A DNA stretch of 17,503 bases from NCBI RefSeq assembly GCF_050434145.1, contig NZ_JBNPVX010000050.1, positions 1 through 17,503 on the forward strand, written 5' to 3'. The notes under the pieces are model-generated. The model was given only the letters and a program-made list of their open reading frames with translations, searched no databases and had not been told where the DNA came from. Positions 10,311-16,616 of the stretch are shown piece after piece. Positions within the stretch are counted from its first letter, which is position 1. Every line of letters starts with the position of its first letter. A program made the translations under genes and the position numbers. The stretch comes from JAISST01 sp050434145. GTDB lineage: Bacteria > Fusobacteriota > Fusobacteriia > Fusobacteriales > Fusobacteriaceae.

Positions 10311-10364
10311 AAAAACTGATGGTTTTATATTTAGTGATTTTTCTAAATTAACATCAGTTTTTTT
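10311..10364. terminator. bidirectional terminator between adenine deaminase and amidohydrolase
   Basis: AAAAACTGATG (10311-10321) pairs with CATCAGTTTTT (10352-10362). A nested stem, ATTTAG/CTAAAT, lies in the loop (10329-10334 with 10343-10348). A T run follows on the plus strand and the A run at the left arm gives one on the minus strand, so it can stop both convergent genes. Confidence 0.88.
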
Positions 10365-10366
10365 CT

Positions 10367-11179
10367 TTATTTTATATTATATATATATTTTGCATTGTTA
10401 TAGAATACATCTTCCCAATGTTTTTCTGGGACAAGAGCCTTAGTAAATTCAATATAAAATTCCATTTTAGCCAATGGCCAATCTGTACCATACATAAATT
10501 TTTTATAATTGTCCATAAGATTTAACCATTTTCGTATTTCTTCAAAAAAATATTTTTTATCATTAATAAACTTATGCACCTCATAATTTCCCTCTAGCAA
10601 TCCAGATAAATCACAAAATACATTTGGATTTTTTTCTAATACTGCTACTGAATCTGTCATCCATGGATACCCAAAATGACAAAGAATAAATTTTGTATCT
10701 GGAAATTGTGCAGCTATCTCATCTACTACCAGTGGATGGCTATATTTCAGGATTCCAGAACTACGTGCAGTGAGTCCAGTATGTATTGAAATTGTTTTAT
10801 TATATCTTGCAGCTAATTCATATAAAGGAAAATACTTCTTTTCATAAATATATTCATAAATATATCCTGGATACAGCTTTATTCCAACACAGGATTTCTT
10901 TTGCAAATTTTTCTCTATATTTTCTAAAATTTTGTCAGATGAAGGAGATTCACCAGTTGCCAAATTAATTCCTACAGCATAAACTAAAAAATCAGGATAC
11001 TCATTATTCTCTGATTTTGTTCCTCTATTTCCCATTACTACCGCTTTTTCTATATTATATCTCTTTAGATGATCTCTTAAATATTCTTCAGAGTTTATAT
11101 CACCTATATTTTTTGCTAATTGGTTGAAATGACCATATTCATCATTGAAAAAATGTATATGTGAGTCTATTATTTTCAT
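10367..11179 (-). CDS. amidohydrolase family (Amidohydro_2-type) metal-dependent hydrolase
   Basis: A 270-aa TIM-barrel hydrolase of the amidohydrolase superfamily. The start at 11179 (MKIIDSHIHF) follows AGAGGTG at 4-bp spacing; the longer frame from 11224 begins inside the -10 box. Likely metal and catalytic residues are H7 and H9 (SHIH), H133 (SIHTG), H168 (LCHFGYPW) and D233 (YGTDWP), with K101 in GIKLYPGY. This pattern and the short length suit the Amidohydro_2 group, which includes decarboxylases, lactonases and uncharacterised hydrolases. The substrate cannot be deduced. There is no signal peptide, so it is probably cytoplasmic. It has its own promoter and shares a terminator with the convergent adenine deaminase, but nothing shows that the two act on related substrates. 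Confidence 0.9.
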   Translation of the reverse strand: MKIIDSHIHFFNDEYGHFNQLAKNIGDINSEEYLRDHLKRYNIEKAVVMGNRGTKSENNEYPDFLVYAVGINLATGESPSSDKILENIEKNLQKKSCVGIKLYPGYIYEYIYEKKYFPLYELAARYNKTISIHTGLTARSSGILKYSHPLVVDEIAAQFPDTKFILCHFGYPWMTDSVAVLEKNPNVFCDLSGLLEGNYEVHKFINDKKYFFEEIRKWLNLMDNYKKFMYGTDWPLAKMEFYIEFTKALVPEKHWEDVFYNNAKYIYNIK

Positions 11180-11222
11180 ATTACACCTCTTTATAGACTT
11201 GTTAGATAAAATTTTCTTATTC

Positions 11223-11251
11223 ATTTTACATCAAATTCTATTTTTTATCAA
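11223..11251 (-). promoter_or_regulatory. promoter of the amidohydrolase
   Basis: On the minus strand, TTGATA (11251-11246), a 17-bp spacer and TAAAAT (11228-11223). Transcription should begin near 11216, about 37 nt before the ATG at 11179. It overlaps the alternative start at 11224 and rules it out. Confidence 0.65.
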
Positions 11252-11293
11252 CTAATATAATATCCATAAGTATATAGTATGGCAGCTAGCAAC

Positions 11294-11339
11294 AAAAAAG
11301 CGAAAAACTCTTTCAATTGGAAGAAGAGTTTTTCGCTTT
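11294..11339 (-). terminator. rho-independent terminator of small RNA copy 1
   Basis: Arms at 11324-11339 and 11297-11312 form a perfect 16-bp stem (AAAGCGAAAAACTCTT with its complement) around an 11-nt loop. On the minus strand six Ts follow the GC part of the stem, down to 11294. On the plus strand the stem is followed by ACTAATTC with no T run, which sets the direction. Confidence 0.88.
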
Positions 11340-11377
11340 ACTAATTCAACTTTAAAATATTTAGGAAAGAATATTGC
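11294..11377 (-). ncRNA. predicted small RNA, copy 1 (~84 nt)
   Basis: A compact unit read leftward: consensus-like promoter, about 84 transcribed nt, strong terminator, and no open frame with a ribosome binding site. The predicted RNA begins near 11377 with GCAAUAUUCUUUCCUAAAU. Its first ~38 nt are mostly unpaired. It ends in a 16-bp hairpin followed by U6. The unpaired CUUUCCU (complement of 11363-11369) is complementary to purine-rich ribosome binding sites, so base-pairing regulation is plausible but unproven. A near-identical copy lies 273 bp away. It is not assigned to any known RNA family. Confidence 0.68.
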
Positions 11378-11383
11378 AAAATT

Positions 11384-11437
11384 ATAATATCATATTCATA
11401 TTTATTTGTCAACTAATATTTTGAATATTAAAATATT
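11384..11437 (-). promoter_or_regulatory. promoter and upstream inverted repeat, small RNA copy 1
   Basis: On the minus strand, a perfect TTGACA (11412-11407), a 17-bp spacer and TATTAT (11389-11384). Just upstream, 11415-11437 is an inverted repeat AATATTTT-N7-AAAATATT, which could be an AT-rich UP element or an operator. The same arrangement occurs in copy 2. Confidence 0.8.
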
Positions 11438-11565
11438 TTAATTGTTTTCTTTATAAATAACAAACTTAGTAATAGTAAAAACTATAGATTATTTCAGTTT
11501 TTATTGAAAAAATTTATATTTAGTAATAGTATTTTTTTAGCAATATTTTCAATTTCTATTTCTTC

Positions 11566-11613
11566 AAAAAAAGCGAAAAACTCTTTCAATTCATAAGAAG
11601 AGTTTTTCGCTTT
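11566..11613 (-). terminator. rho-independent terminator of small RNA copy 2
   Basis: A perfect 16-bp stem between 11598-11613 and 11570-11585 around a 12-nt loop, followed on the minus strand by a run of seven Ts (11572-11566, the first three within the stem). Same stem as copy 1. Confidence 0.88.
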
Positions 11614-11651
11614 ACTAATTCAACTTTAAAATATTTAGGAAAGAATATTGC
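11566..11651 (-). ncRNA. predicted small RNA, copy 2 (~86 nt)
   Basis: Second copy of the cassette, also read leftward and placed upstream of copy 1. The predicted start is near 11651 and the end near 11566. The 5' single-stranded part, including CUUUCCU (complement of 11637-11643), is identical to copy 1. The hairpin stem is unchanged and only the loop differs. Unequal change confined to loop and spacer positions would fit selection on the RNA or a recent duplication; four differences are too few to choose. Confidence 0.68.
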
Positions 11652-11711
11652 AAAATAATAATATCATATTCATATTTATTTGTCAACAAATATTTTGAAT
11701 ATTAAAATATT
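11567..11711. repeat. direct repeat, copy 2 of the 144-bp cassette
   Basis: Partner of 11294-11437, one base longer because of the loop change, and offset by 273 bp. Similarity stops abruptly at both ends (TTCTTC on one side, CTACATAA on the other), and no target-site duplication or transposase is visible. Confidence 0.95.
11658..11711 (-). promoter_or_regulatory. promoter and upstream inverted repeat, small RNA copy 2
   Basis: On the minus strand, TTGACA (11686-11681), a 17-bp spacer and TATTAT (11663-11658). The inverted repeat AATATTTT-N7-AAAATATT lies at 11689-11711, directly upstream of the -35 box, as in copy 1. Confidence 0.8.
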
Positions 11712-11803
11712 CTACATAATTTTTTATTTTATTATTTCTTTTTTACAAATTTCAATGAATTTATAGTTATTTTTTATTTTAAAAGAATTTCTTTATTTAT
11801 CTG

Positions 11804-11833
11804 TGGACTTTTTATCAAAATCTATGTTATACT
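11804..11833 (+). promoter_or_regulatory. candidate promoter of the MATE-MATE-HAD operon
   Basis: TGGACT (11804-11809), an 18-bp spacer and TATACT (11828-11833). The start would be near 11840, giving a leader of about 65 nt that contains the hairpin at 11843-11876. Confidence 0.55.
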
Positions 11834-11842
11834 TTACTGAGT

Positions 11843-11876
11843 GGTGCACTGACATTAATTTCTAATGTTAGTCACC
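11843..11876 (+). promoter_or_regulatory. leader hairpin or operator upstream of the first MATE gene
   Basis: GGTG-CA-CTGACATTA, a 5-nt loop ATTTC, then TAATGTTAG-T-CACC. The inner stem is 9 bp with one G-U pair, and the outer stem is 4 bp across a small internal loop. No T run follows, so it is not a terminator. It lies between the candidate promoter and the GGAG ribosome binding site at 11892-11895, so it could act as an operator for a repressor or as an RNA element. Confidence 0.5.
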
Positions 11877-11904
11877 ATTATCATTTATATTGGAGCGATG
11901 AATA

Positions 11905-13263
11905 ATGAACAATACAACAATTATTAAAAAAGAAAACAAAATGGGAACTATGCCAATTAATAAATTAATAATAAACATGTCAATTCCCATTGTAATCTCT
12001 ATGCTTATACAAGCTTTATATAATATTATAGACAGTATTTTTGTGGCAAAAATTGATGAAAATGCTCTTACTGCAGTTTCTATGGCTTTTCCAATCCAAA
12101 ATCTCATGATTGCTCTAGGTTCTGGTCTTGGTGTTGGTGTTAATGCTTGCCTATCTAGAGATTTAGGTGCTAAAAAATTCAAATCTGTAAATAAAATTGC
12201 AATGCAAGGTGTATTATTAGCTTCTTGCAGCTTTGTTTTATTTTTCTTATTTGGTTTATTTTTTACAAAATATTTTATGTCCTCTCAAACAAATAATTCC
12301 ACTATTATTCAAGATGGATCTGATTATCTCAAAATATGTTCATTCATGTCTTTTGGCATATTTTTTCAAATTACTTTTGAGAGACTTTTACAGGCCACAG
12401 GTAAATCTTTTTATAGCATGATTTGCCAAGTAAGTGGAGCTATTACAAATATAATTCTTGATCCAATCTTAATTTTCGGATTGTTTGGAATGCCAGCTAT
12501 GGGTGTAAAAGGTGCTGCTATTGCCACTGTTATTGGTCAAATATTAAGTGCACTTCTTGGTTTGTATTTTAATATTAATAAAAATAAAGAAATTGTTTTC
12601 CATATTCGTAATTTAAAACCAAATTTTACAGTAATTAAAACTATTTTAACTATTGGAATACCATCTGTTCTTATGGCTTCCATTATTTCTATTACAACAT
12701 TTGTTCTAAATAAAATTTTGATTACTTTTACTCCCACTGCTGTAGCAGTGTTCGGAGTTTATTTTAAGCTACAGAGCTTCATTATGATGCCTGTCTATGG
12801 TTTAAATAGTGGAGTTGTTCCAATTATTGCATATAATTACGGTGCTAATAATCCTAATAGAATTAAGAAAACATACAAATTAGCCATTACTTATGCTTGT
12901 TTTATTATGATTCTTGGACTTTTTACTTTTCAAATTATTCCAGAGACATTACTATTATTATTTAATGCATCACAAGATATGATTGCTATCGGAAAACCTG
13001 CTCTCCGAATTATAAGTTTTAGTTTTTTATTTGCTGGATTTTGCATTGTTACTTCATCTGTTTTTCAAGCTCTTGGTCGGCCAATCTACAGTCTTATTTC
13101 AGCAGTCGTTCGTCAACTTGTATTCTTAGTTCCATGTGCATATTTGCTTTCCAAATTTAATAAATTGGAACTTATTTGGTTTTCTTTCTTAATAGCTGAA
13201 GTTGGTTCTGTAATAATGGCATTATATTTTTTAAAAAAAATTCGTAAAAGTTTAAATTTATGA
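11905..13263 (+). CDS. MATE family efflux transporter (first of a pair, MepA-like)
   Basis: Inner-membrane exporter of the multidrug and toxic compound extrusion family, expected to expel cationic drugs or metabolites against a Na+ or H+ gradient. The 452-aa length and roughly 12 hydrophobic segments fit the family. Visible family features are P28 and D43 in TM1 (SIPIVISMLIQALYNIIDS), the glycine-rich GSGLGVGVN at 72-80, RDLGAKK at 85-91, and in the second half GVVPIIAYNYGANNPNRIKK. The last resembles the P-I-I-x-Y-N-Y-G-A stretch of MepA-type members. The start follows GGAG at 9-bp spacing; no better site precedes Met13. It is first of a likely three-gene operon, 44 bp before a second MATE gene. 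The substrate is unknown. Confidence 0.93.
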   Translation: MNNTTIIKKENKMGTMPINKLIINMSIPIVISMLIQALYNIIDSIFVAKIDENALTAVSMAFPIQNLMIALGSGLGVGVNACLSRDLGAKKFKSVNKIAMQGVLLASCSFVLFFLFGLFFTKYFMSSQTNNSTIIQDGSDYLKICSFMSFGIFFQITFERLLQATGKSFYSMICQVSGAITNIILDPILIFGLFGMPAMGVKGAAIATVIGQILSALLGLYFNINKNKEIVFHIRNLKPNFTVIKTILTIGIPSVLMASIISITTFVLNKILITFTPTAVAVFGVYFKLQSFIMMPVYGLNSGVVPIIAYNYGANNPNRIKKTYKLAITYACFIMILGLFTFQIIPETLLLLFNASQDMIAIGKPALRIISFSFLFAGFCIVTSSVFQALGRPIYSLISAVVRQLVFLVPCAYLLSKFNKLELIWFSFLIAEVGSVIMALYFLKKIRKSLNL

Positions 13264-13307
13264 AGTAAGTTTTTTCTTTATTTTATTTATTAAGTGAGGG
13301 AGAGTTT

Positions 13308-14714
13308 ATGCTTAAAAATATCATTTCACTTTTTTCTGTAGGACATATTCTAAAGAAAACTAAGATTATTGGAAATATTCCATCTACTAAAACAGCTTAT
13401 AAAACTGTATTTTCTCTATCATGGCCATCTGTTGTAGAATCTGTATTAGTGAGTGTAGTAGGTGCTGTTGATACCATGATGGTTGGTGGACTTGGGCATG
13501 GAGCAATTACTGCAGTGGGAATTACCAATCAACCAAAATTTGTTTTAATTGCAGTAATTATGTCGCTTAATGTAGGTGTTACAGCTATTTCTGCTCGGAG
13601 AAAGGGTGAAAATGATATTTTTAGTGCTAATAACTTTCTCAGACAAAGTATTCTTTATAGTGTAACTATATCTGCAATATTAGCCATTTCTGGATTTCTA
13701 TCTGCTAAATATATTATTAGCCTTGCTGGCGCCAAAAAAGATATTCTTGATTTATCAGTAGCTTATTACCAAATATTAATGTTTAGTATTTTTTTTACTG
13801 GAATAAGTCTCACAATAAATGCAGCTCAAAGAGGTGTTGGCAACACCAAAATTTCTATGAGAAGTAATGCTGTTGCAAACATTGTCAATCTCATTGGAAA
13901 TTATTTTTTAATTAATGGAATTTGGATTTTTCCAAAACTTGGAGTAAGAGGCGCTGCCATTGCAACTGCATTTGGAAGCTTAATAGGTTGTATAATGTCT
14001 ATTCTTTCTCTTTTTCCTAAAGATAATTTCCTTACATTGAGGAAAAAATATCCTTGGACTGTCCCAATTAGCAAGTTAAAGTCGTTTTTTTCTATTGTAG
14101 CTAGTTCTGCTGCAGAACAATTGTTTATGAGAATAGGTTTTTTTACATTTGCTGTTATTGTTGCCAAATTAGGAAATTTACCTATGGCTGTCCATATTAT
14201 TTGTATGCATTTAATAAGCTTTTCTTTTTGTTTTGGTGATGGAATAGGAATTGGTACTGGATCACTTTTAGGACAAAGTCTTGGTGAAAAACGATATGAT
14301 AAAGCTATATTATATGGAAATATCGGACAACGAATAGCATTTTTAGTTTCCACAGCTCTATTCTTTTTCTATATAGTCTTTAGAAATCAATTAATTTACT
14401 TGTTTAATAATGAAGCTGAAATTCTTGAACTTGGAAGTAAGATTGTGGTTATCATCGCCTTTACCACACATTTCCAGACATCACAAGCTGTTTTTCTCAA
14501 TTGTTTAAGAGTTGCTGGTGATAACAAATTCACAGCTTTTATTTCACTCATTAGTGTTGGAATAATACGCCCTCTTTTTGCATATATATTTTGTTATGGA
14601 ATGAATATGGGATTAATTGGTGCTTGGGTAGCATTATTTATGGATCAGGCTATGAGATTTACCCTAAATAAAATCAGATTTAAAAGTGAAAAATGGGCAT
14701 ATATTAAAATTTAG
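13308..14714 (+). CDS. MATE family efflux transporter (second of the pair)
   Basis: A second complete MATE-type exporter, 468 aa and about 12 membrane segments. TM1 carries P40, E44 and D55 (SWPSVVESVLVSVVGAVDTMMVGGLG). Further features are VGITNQP at about 69-75, GAAIATAFGSLIGC in the middle, and GIGIGTGSLLGQSLGEKRYDKA in the second half, matching the repeated glycine-rich motif of the family. The sequence is clearly different from the MATE upstream, so this is not a recent duplicate. The start follows GAGGGAGAG at a suitable distance. Only 44 bp and no hairpin separate it from the first MATE gene, and it ends 10 bp before the HAD gene. An N-terminal extension of about 30 residues before TM1 is longer than in the first protein. 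The substrate is unknown. Confidence 0.92.
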   Translation: MLKNIISLFSVGHILKKTKIIGNIPSTKTAYKTVFSLSWPSVVESVLVSVVGAVDTMMVGGLGHGAITAVGITNQPKFVLIAVIMSLNVGVTAISARRKGENDIFSANNFLRQSILYSVTISAILAISGFLSAKYIISLAGAKKDILDLSVAYYQILMFSIFFTGISLTINAAQRGVGNTKISMRSNAVANIVNLIGNYFLINGIWIFPKLGVRGAAIATAFGSLIGCIMSILSLFPKDNFLTLRKKYPWTVPISKLKSFFSIVASSAAEQLFMRIGFFTFAVIVAKLGNLPMAVHIICMHLISFSFCFGDGIGIGTGSLLGQSLGEKRYDKAILYGNIGQRIAFLVSTALFFFYIVFRNQLIYLFNNEAEILELGSKIVVIIAFTTHFQTSQAVFLNCLRVAGDNKFTAFISLISVGIIRPLFAYIFCYGMNMGLIGAWVALFMDQAMRFTLNKIRFKSEKWAYIKI

Positions 14715-14724
14715 GAGATTTTTT

Positions 14725-15519
14725 ATGAATAATATCAAACTAGTTGTCTGTGATTTGGATGGGACTCTATTGGGATCTGACAGTCTTTTATCAGAATACT
14801 CAATCAATACCATACATAAATTAATTCATCATGATATCAACTTTGCTATTGCCTCTGGTAGAAGTAAGACCTCTGTCTCTAATATTGTAAATCAGTTAGC
14901 TATATCTATCTATACTATTTGTAATAATGGAGCAAATATTTATGATAAAAAATGGACTTTATTACATTCTCTTCCTATGAAAGGGGAAATTATTAAAAAA
15001 GTCGTAAATTTTTTATCAAAGCGAAATATAAATTTTAATGGTTTTGATGAAAATAACATTTATATTAACTCAAAAAATAGCCAATCTATTGTATCATTGG
15101 AAAGAAAGTTTTTCCAAGTTATTGCTCTAGATGAAATTGAATGTTATCCGCAGATGATGAAATTACTAGCAAAAGATGAACCAGATGTGATATCAAAGAT
15201 TAAAAATGAAATTATTAAGGAAGACTTTTCCAAAGAACTAGATATTACTATATCCCAACCATTTTGCTTAGATGTTGTGCATAAAAATGCTACTAAAGGC
15301 TTTGGAGTACAACTCCTTGCTGATAAACTTAATATTTCAACTAAAGAAATAATGGCTTTTGGTGATGCAGATAATGATTTACATATGCTAGAAATAGTAG
15401 GGCATCCTGTAGTTATGGAAAATGGTCTACCTAATCTTAAAGAAAAATTTTCTAATATTGCACCTTCCAACTCTAATAATGGTGTAGCATTATATTTAGA
15501 AAAATATTTTAATTTATAA
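14725..15519 (+). CDS. Cof-type HAD-IIB family hydrolase (sugar or nucleotide phosphatase)
   Basis: A 264-aa cytoplasmic haloacid-dehalogenase phosphatase of the Cof / type IIB group. All four motifs are present: I, D10-L-D12-G-T; II, S44 in ASGRS; III, K191 in NATKG; IV, GDADND with D214 and D218. The region between motifs II and III (about 80-185) is the alpha/beta cap typical of type IIB, whose members usually dephosphorylate sugar phosphates, flavin nucleotides or PLP. The exact substrate cannot be read from sequence. The start at 14725 follows TAGGAGA at 7-bp spacing. The longer in-frame start at 14686 lies inside the MATE gene with no site of its own. It is the last gene of the operon, directly before a terminator. 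Confidence 0.93.
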   Translation: MNNIKLVVCDLDGTLLGSDSLLSEYSINTIHKLIHHDINFAIASGRSKTSVSNIVNQLAISIYTICNNGANIYDKKWTLLHSLPMKGEIIKKVVNFLSKRNINFNGFDENNIYINSKNSQSIVSLERKFFQVIALDEIECYPQMMKLLAKDEPDVISKIKNEIIKEDFSKELDITISQPFCLDVVHKNATKGFGVQLLADKLNISTKEIMAFGDADNDLHMLEIVGHPVVMENGLPNLKEKFSNIAPSNSNNGVALYLEKYFNL

Positions 15520-15531
15520 AATCTTAAAATG

Positions 15532-15562
15532 AAAAAACTGAGATGGCTAGTCTCAGTTTTTT
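15532..15562 (+). terminator. terminator of the MATE-MATE-HAD operon
   Basis: AAAAAACTGAGA (15532-15543), a 7-nt loop TGGCTAG and TCTCAGTTTTTT (15551-15562), beginning 12 bp after the HAD stop codon. The mirrored A run means it could also work on the minus strand. Confidence 0.92.
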
Positions 15563-15857
15563 CATCAGTTGGCGAATCTGAATTATTCTTATTTTAATTT
15601 TATTTAAGTTCTTTTTATTCTTAATTTTGTAAACTTTAAAAATTTTGCCAAATTTTTACTTTACTCCCCTAATTTAAATCTTTTTTCTTTTGTTATTTCT
15701 ATTTCCTTGCTTATCTAGCATTCCATTTTTAGATGCTCAATTTTCTTAGAACGGCTAGTTCTATAATAATGTATATCATATTTTCCTAGATATTGCAAGC
15801 TTTATTTTAAATTTATTTAAAATCTTATTATTTCATTAACATAAATAAAGCACCAAA

Positions 15858-15883
15858 AACAGCCAAAGCATGCTTTGGCTGTT
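15858..15883 (-). terminator. perfect palindrome, likely minus-strand terminator
   Basis: AACAGCCAAAGCA with its exact complement forms a 26-bp perfect palindrome. On the minus strand it is followed by TTTTTGG once the two paired Ts are counted. An outer AATAAAG/CTTTATT pair (15844-15850 with 15884-15890) can extend it. The nearest minus-strand gene ends about 930 bp upstream, so it may end a long autotransporter 3' tail or an unseen short transcript. Confidence 0.55.
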
Positions 15884-16028
15884 CTTTATTAAAATCCCCG
15901 AAATATTTTATTTAATAATATTGCAATATTTTTCTTACTATAATTTTATGTATTACAAAAATAATTATTATTTATATAATAACAACCATTATTTCTATCT
16001 ACTTTTATTTCTACTTTTACTTTGGTTT

Positions 16029-16072
16029 GCATTATTTACATATAGTTTTTAGAAATGCATTATTTCCATATA
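16029..16072. repeat. short direct repeats with a distant partner at 16304-16324
   Basis: Two copies of GCATTATTT(A/C)CATATA at 16029-16044 and 16057-16072 match at 15 of 16 bases. Overlapping them, ACATATAGTTTTTAGAAATG at 16038-16057 recurs at 16304-16324 with one extra T. The meaning is unknown. Confidence 0.6.
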
Positions 16073-16320
16073 ATCTCAAAAAATATATAATCTTTTTCCA
16101 TAAAACTATATAAAAATATTCATTATTTCAATCCATGATTTCCTTGTGATATTGACTAATTTTTTCATTTAACTTTAATAATTTTATTATATTTTTTATA
16201 AATTAACTTTGCACAAGAAAAACAACTATTACTTAAATAAATAATAAAATATTTAAATTTGTAATATTTTTTCTTATTCTTTTGTTTTCGTACAATTCCA
16301 TTCACATATAGTTTTTTAGA

Positions 16321-16365
16321 AATGATATATTCTATCAGCTGATCACAATTTTAAAATATATCATT
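16321..16365. repeat. inverted repeat with an internal palindrome
   Basis: AATGATATAT (16321-16330) pairs with ATATATCATT (16356-16365) over 10 bp. The intervening 25 bases hold a 10-bp palindrome, ATCAGCTGAT (16334-16343). It directly follows the repeat at 16304-16324. No T run immediately follows the stem. Confidence 0.55.
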
Positions 16366-16524
16366 CCCATATTTATTACATGTGATTTTTTTATTTTTAA
16401 TCCCCGATTTATTTATCTTATATATATTAATTTTTATAAATTGAATGTTTGTCTAAATTTATTATATATTACTTTATTATACCTAGGTATTAATTTAGAA
16501 CTTTTTTATAAAAAACAAATTTTG

Positions 16525-16576
16525 GAGAGAATATTATCTCTCAAATTTTATTTATTGAGAGATAACATCTCTTTTT
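16525..16576 (+). promoter_or_regulatory. four-arm hairpin set ending in a terminator (attenuator-like)
   Basis: Arms 1 (GAGAGA, 16525-16530), 2 (TCTCTC, 16537-16542), 3 (AGAGAT, 16558-16563) and 4 (ATCTCT, 16567-16572, then TTTT). Arm 1 pairs with 2 and 3 with 4, or 2 pairs with 3 instead (ATCTCTCA with TGAGAGAT, 8 bp). This is the geometry of an attenuator, yet no plus-strand gene follows. A weak promoter upstream (TTGAAT 16441-16446, TATATA 16463-16468) would give a transcript of about 100 nt ending here, so a small RNA is an alternative reading. Confidence 0.4.
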
Positions 16577-16616
16577 GATAAAATTATTTTTTTCAAAAAT
16601 TTTATATTTATCTTTT

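Larger units (their letters stand above)
11294..11437. repeat. direct repeat, copy 1 of a 144-bp cassette
   Basis: Almost identical to 11567-11711. The differences are GG versus CAT in the hairpin loop and two single T/A changes, so identity is about 97%. The repeat covers exactly terminator, transcribed part, promoter and an upstream inverted repeat, and it ends at the last base of that inverted repeat. The 129 bp between the copies is not duplicated. Confidence 0.95.
15563..16616. other. long AT-rich intergenic region with hairpins, no recognised gene
   Basis: About 1 kb between the operon terminator and the GC-rich patch. It holds a perfect 26-bp palindrome at 15858-15883, short direct repeats near 16029-16072 and 16304-16324, a hairpin at 16321-16365, a 12-bp palindrome ATACCTAGGTAT at 16479-16490 and a four-arm hairpin set at 16525-16576. 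AATCCCCGA occurs twice (near 15894 and 16400), which stands out in DNA this poor in G+C. A weak 6-bp hairpin TAGAAC/GTTCTA lies at 15747-15763. No open frame with a credible ribosome binding site was found on either strand. Confidence 0.6.

Noticed and set aside
11180..11224. Extended start of the amidohydrolase at 11224
   Set aside because: The extension overlaps the predicted -10 box, and the shorter start has its own AGAGGTG site directly before the MKIIDSHIH motif.
13901..14353. 150-codon minus-strand frame inside the second MATE gene
   Set aside because: It is the antisense of a well-supported membrane transporter and has no ribosome binding site or recognisable motif.
15144..15470. 108-codon minus-strand frame inside the HAD gene
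   Set aside because: It is antisense to the conserved motifs III and IV of the HAD hydrolase, so it is a shadow frame.
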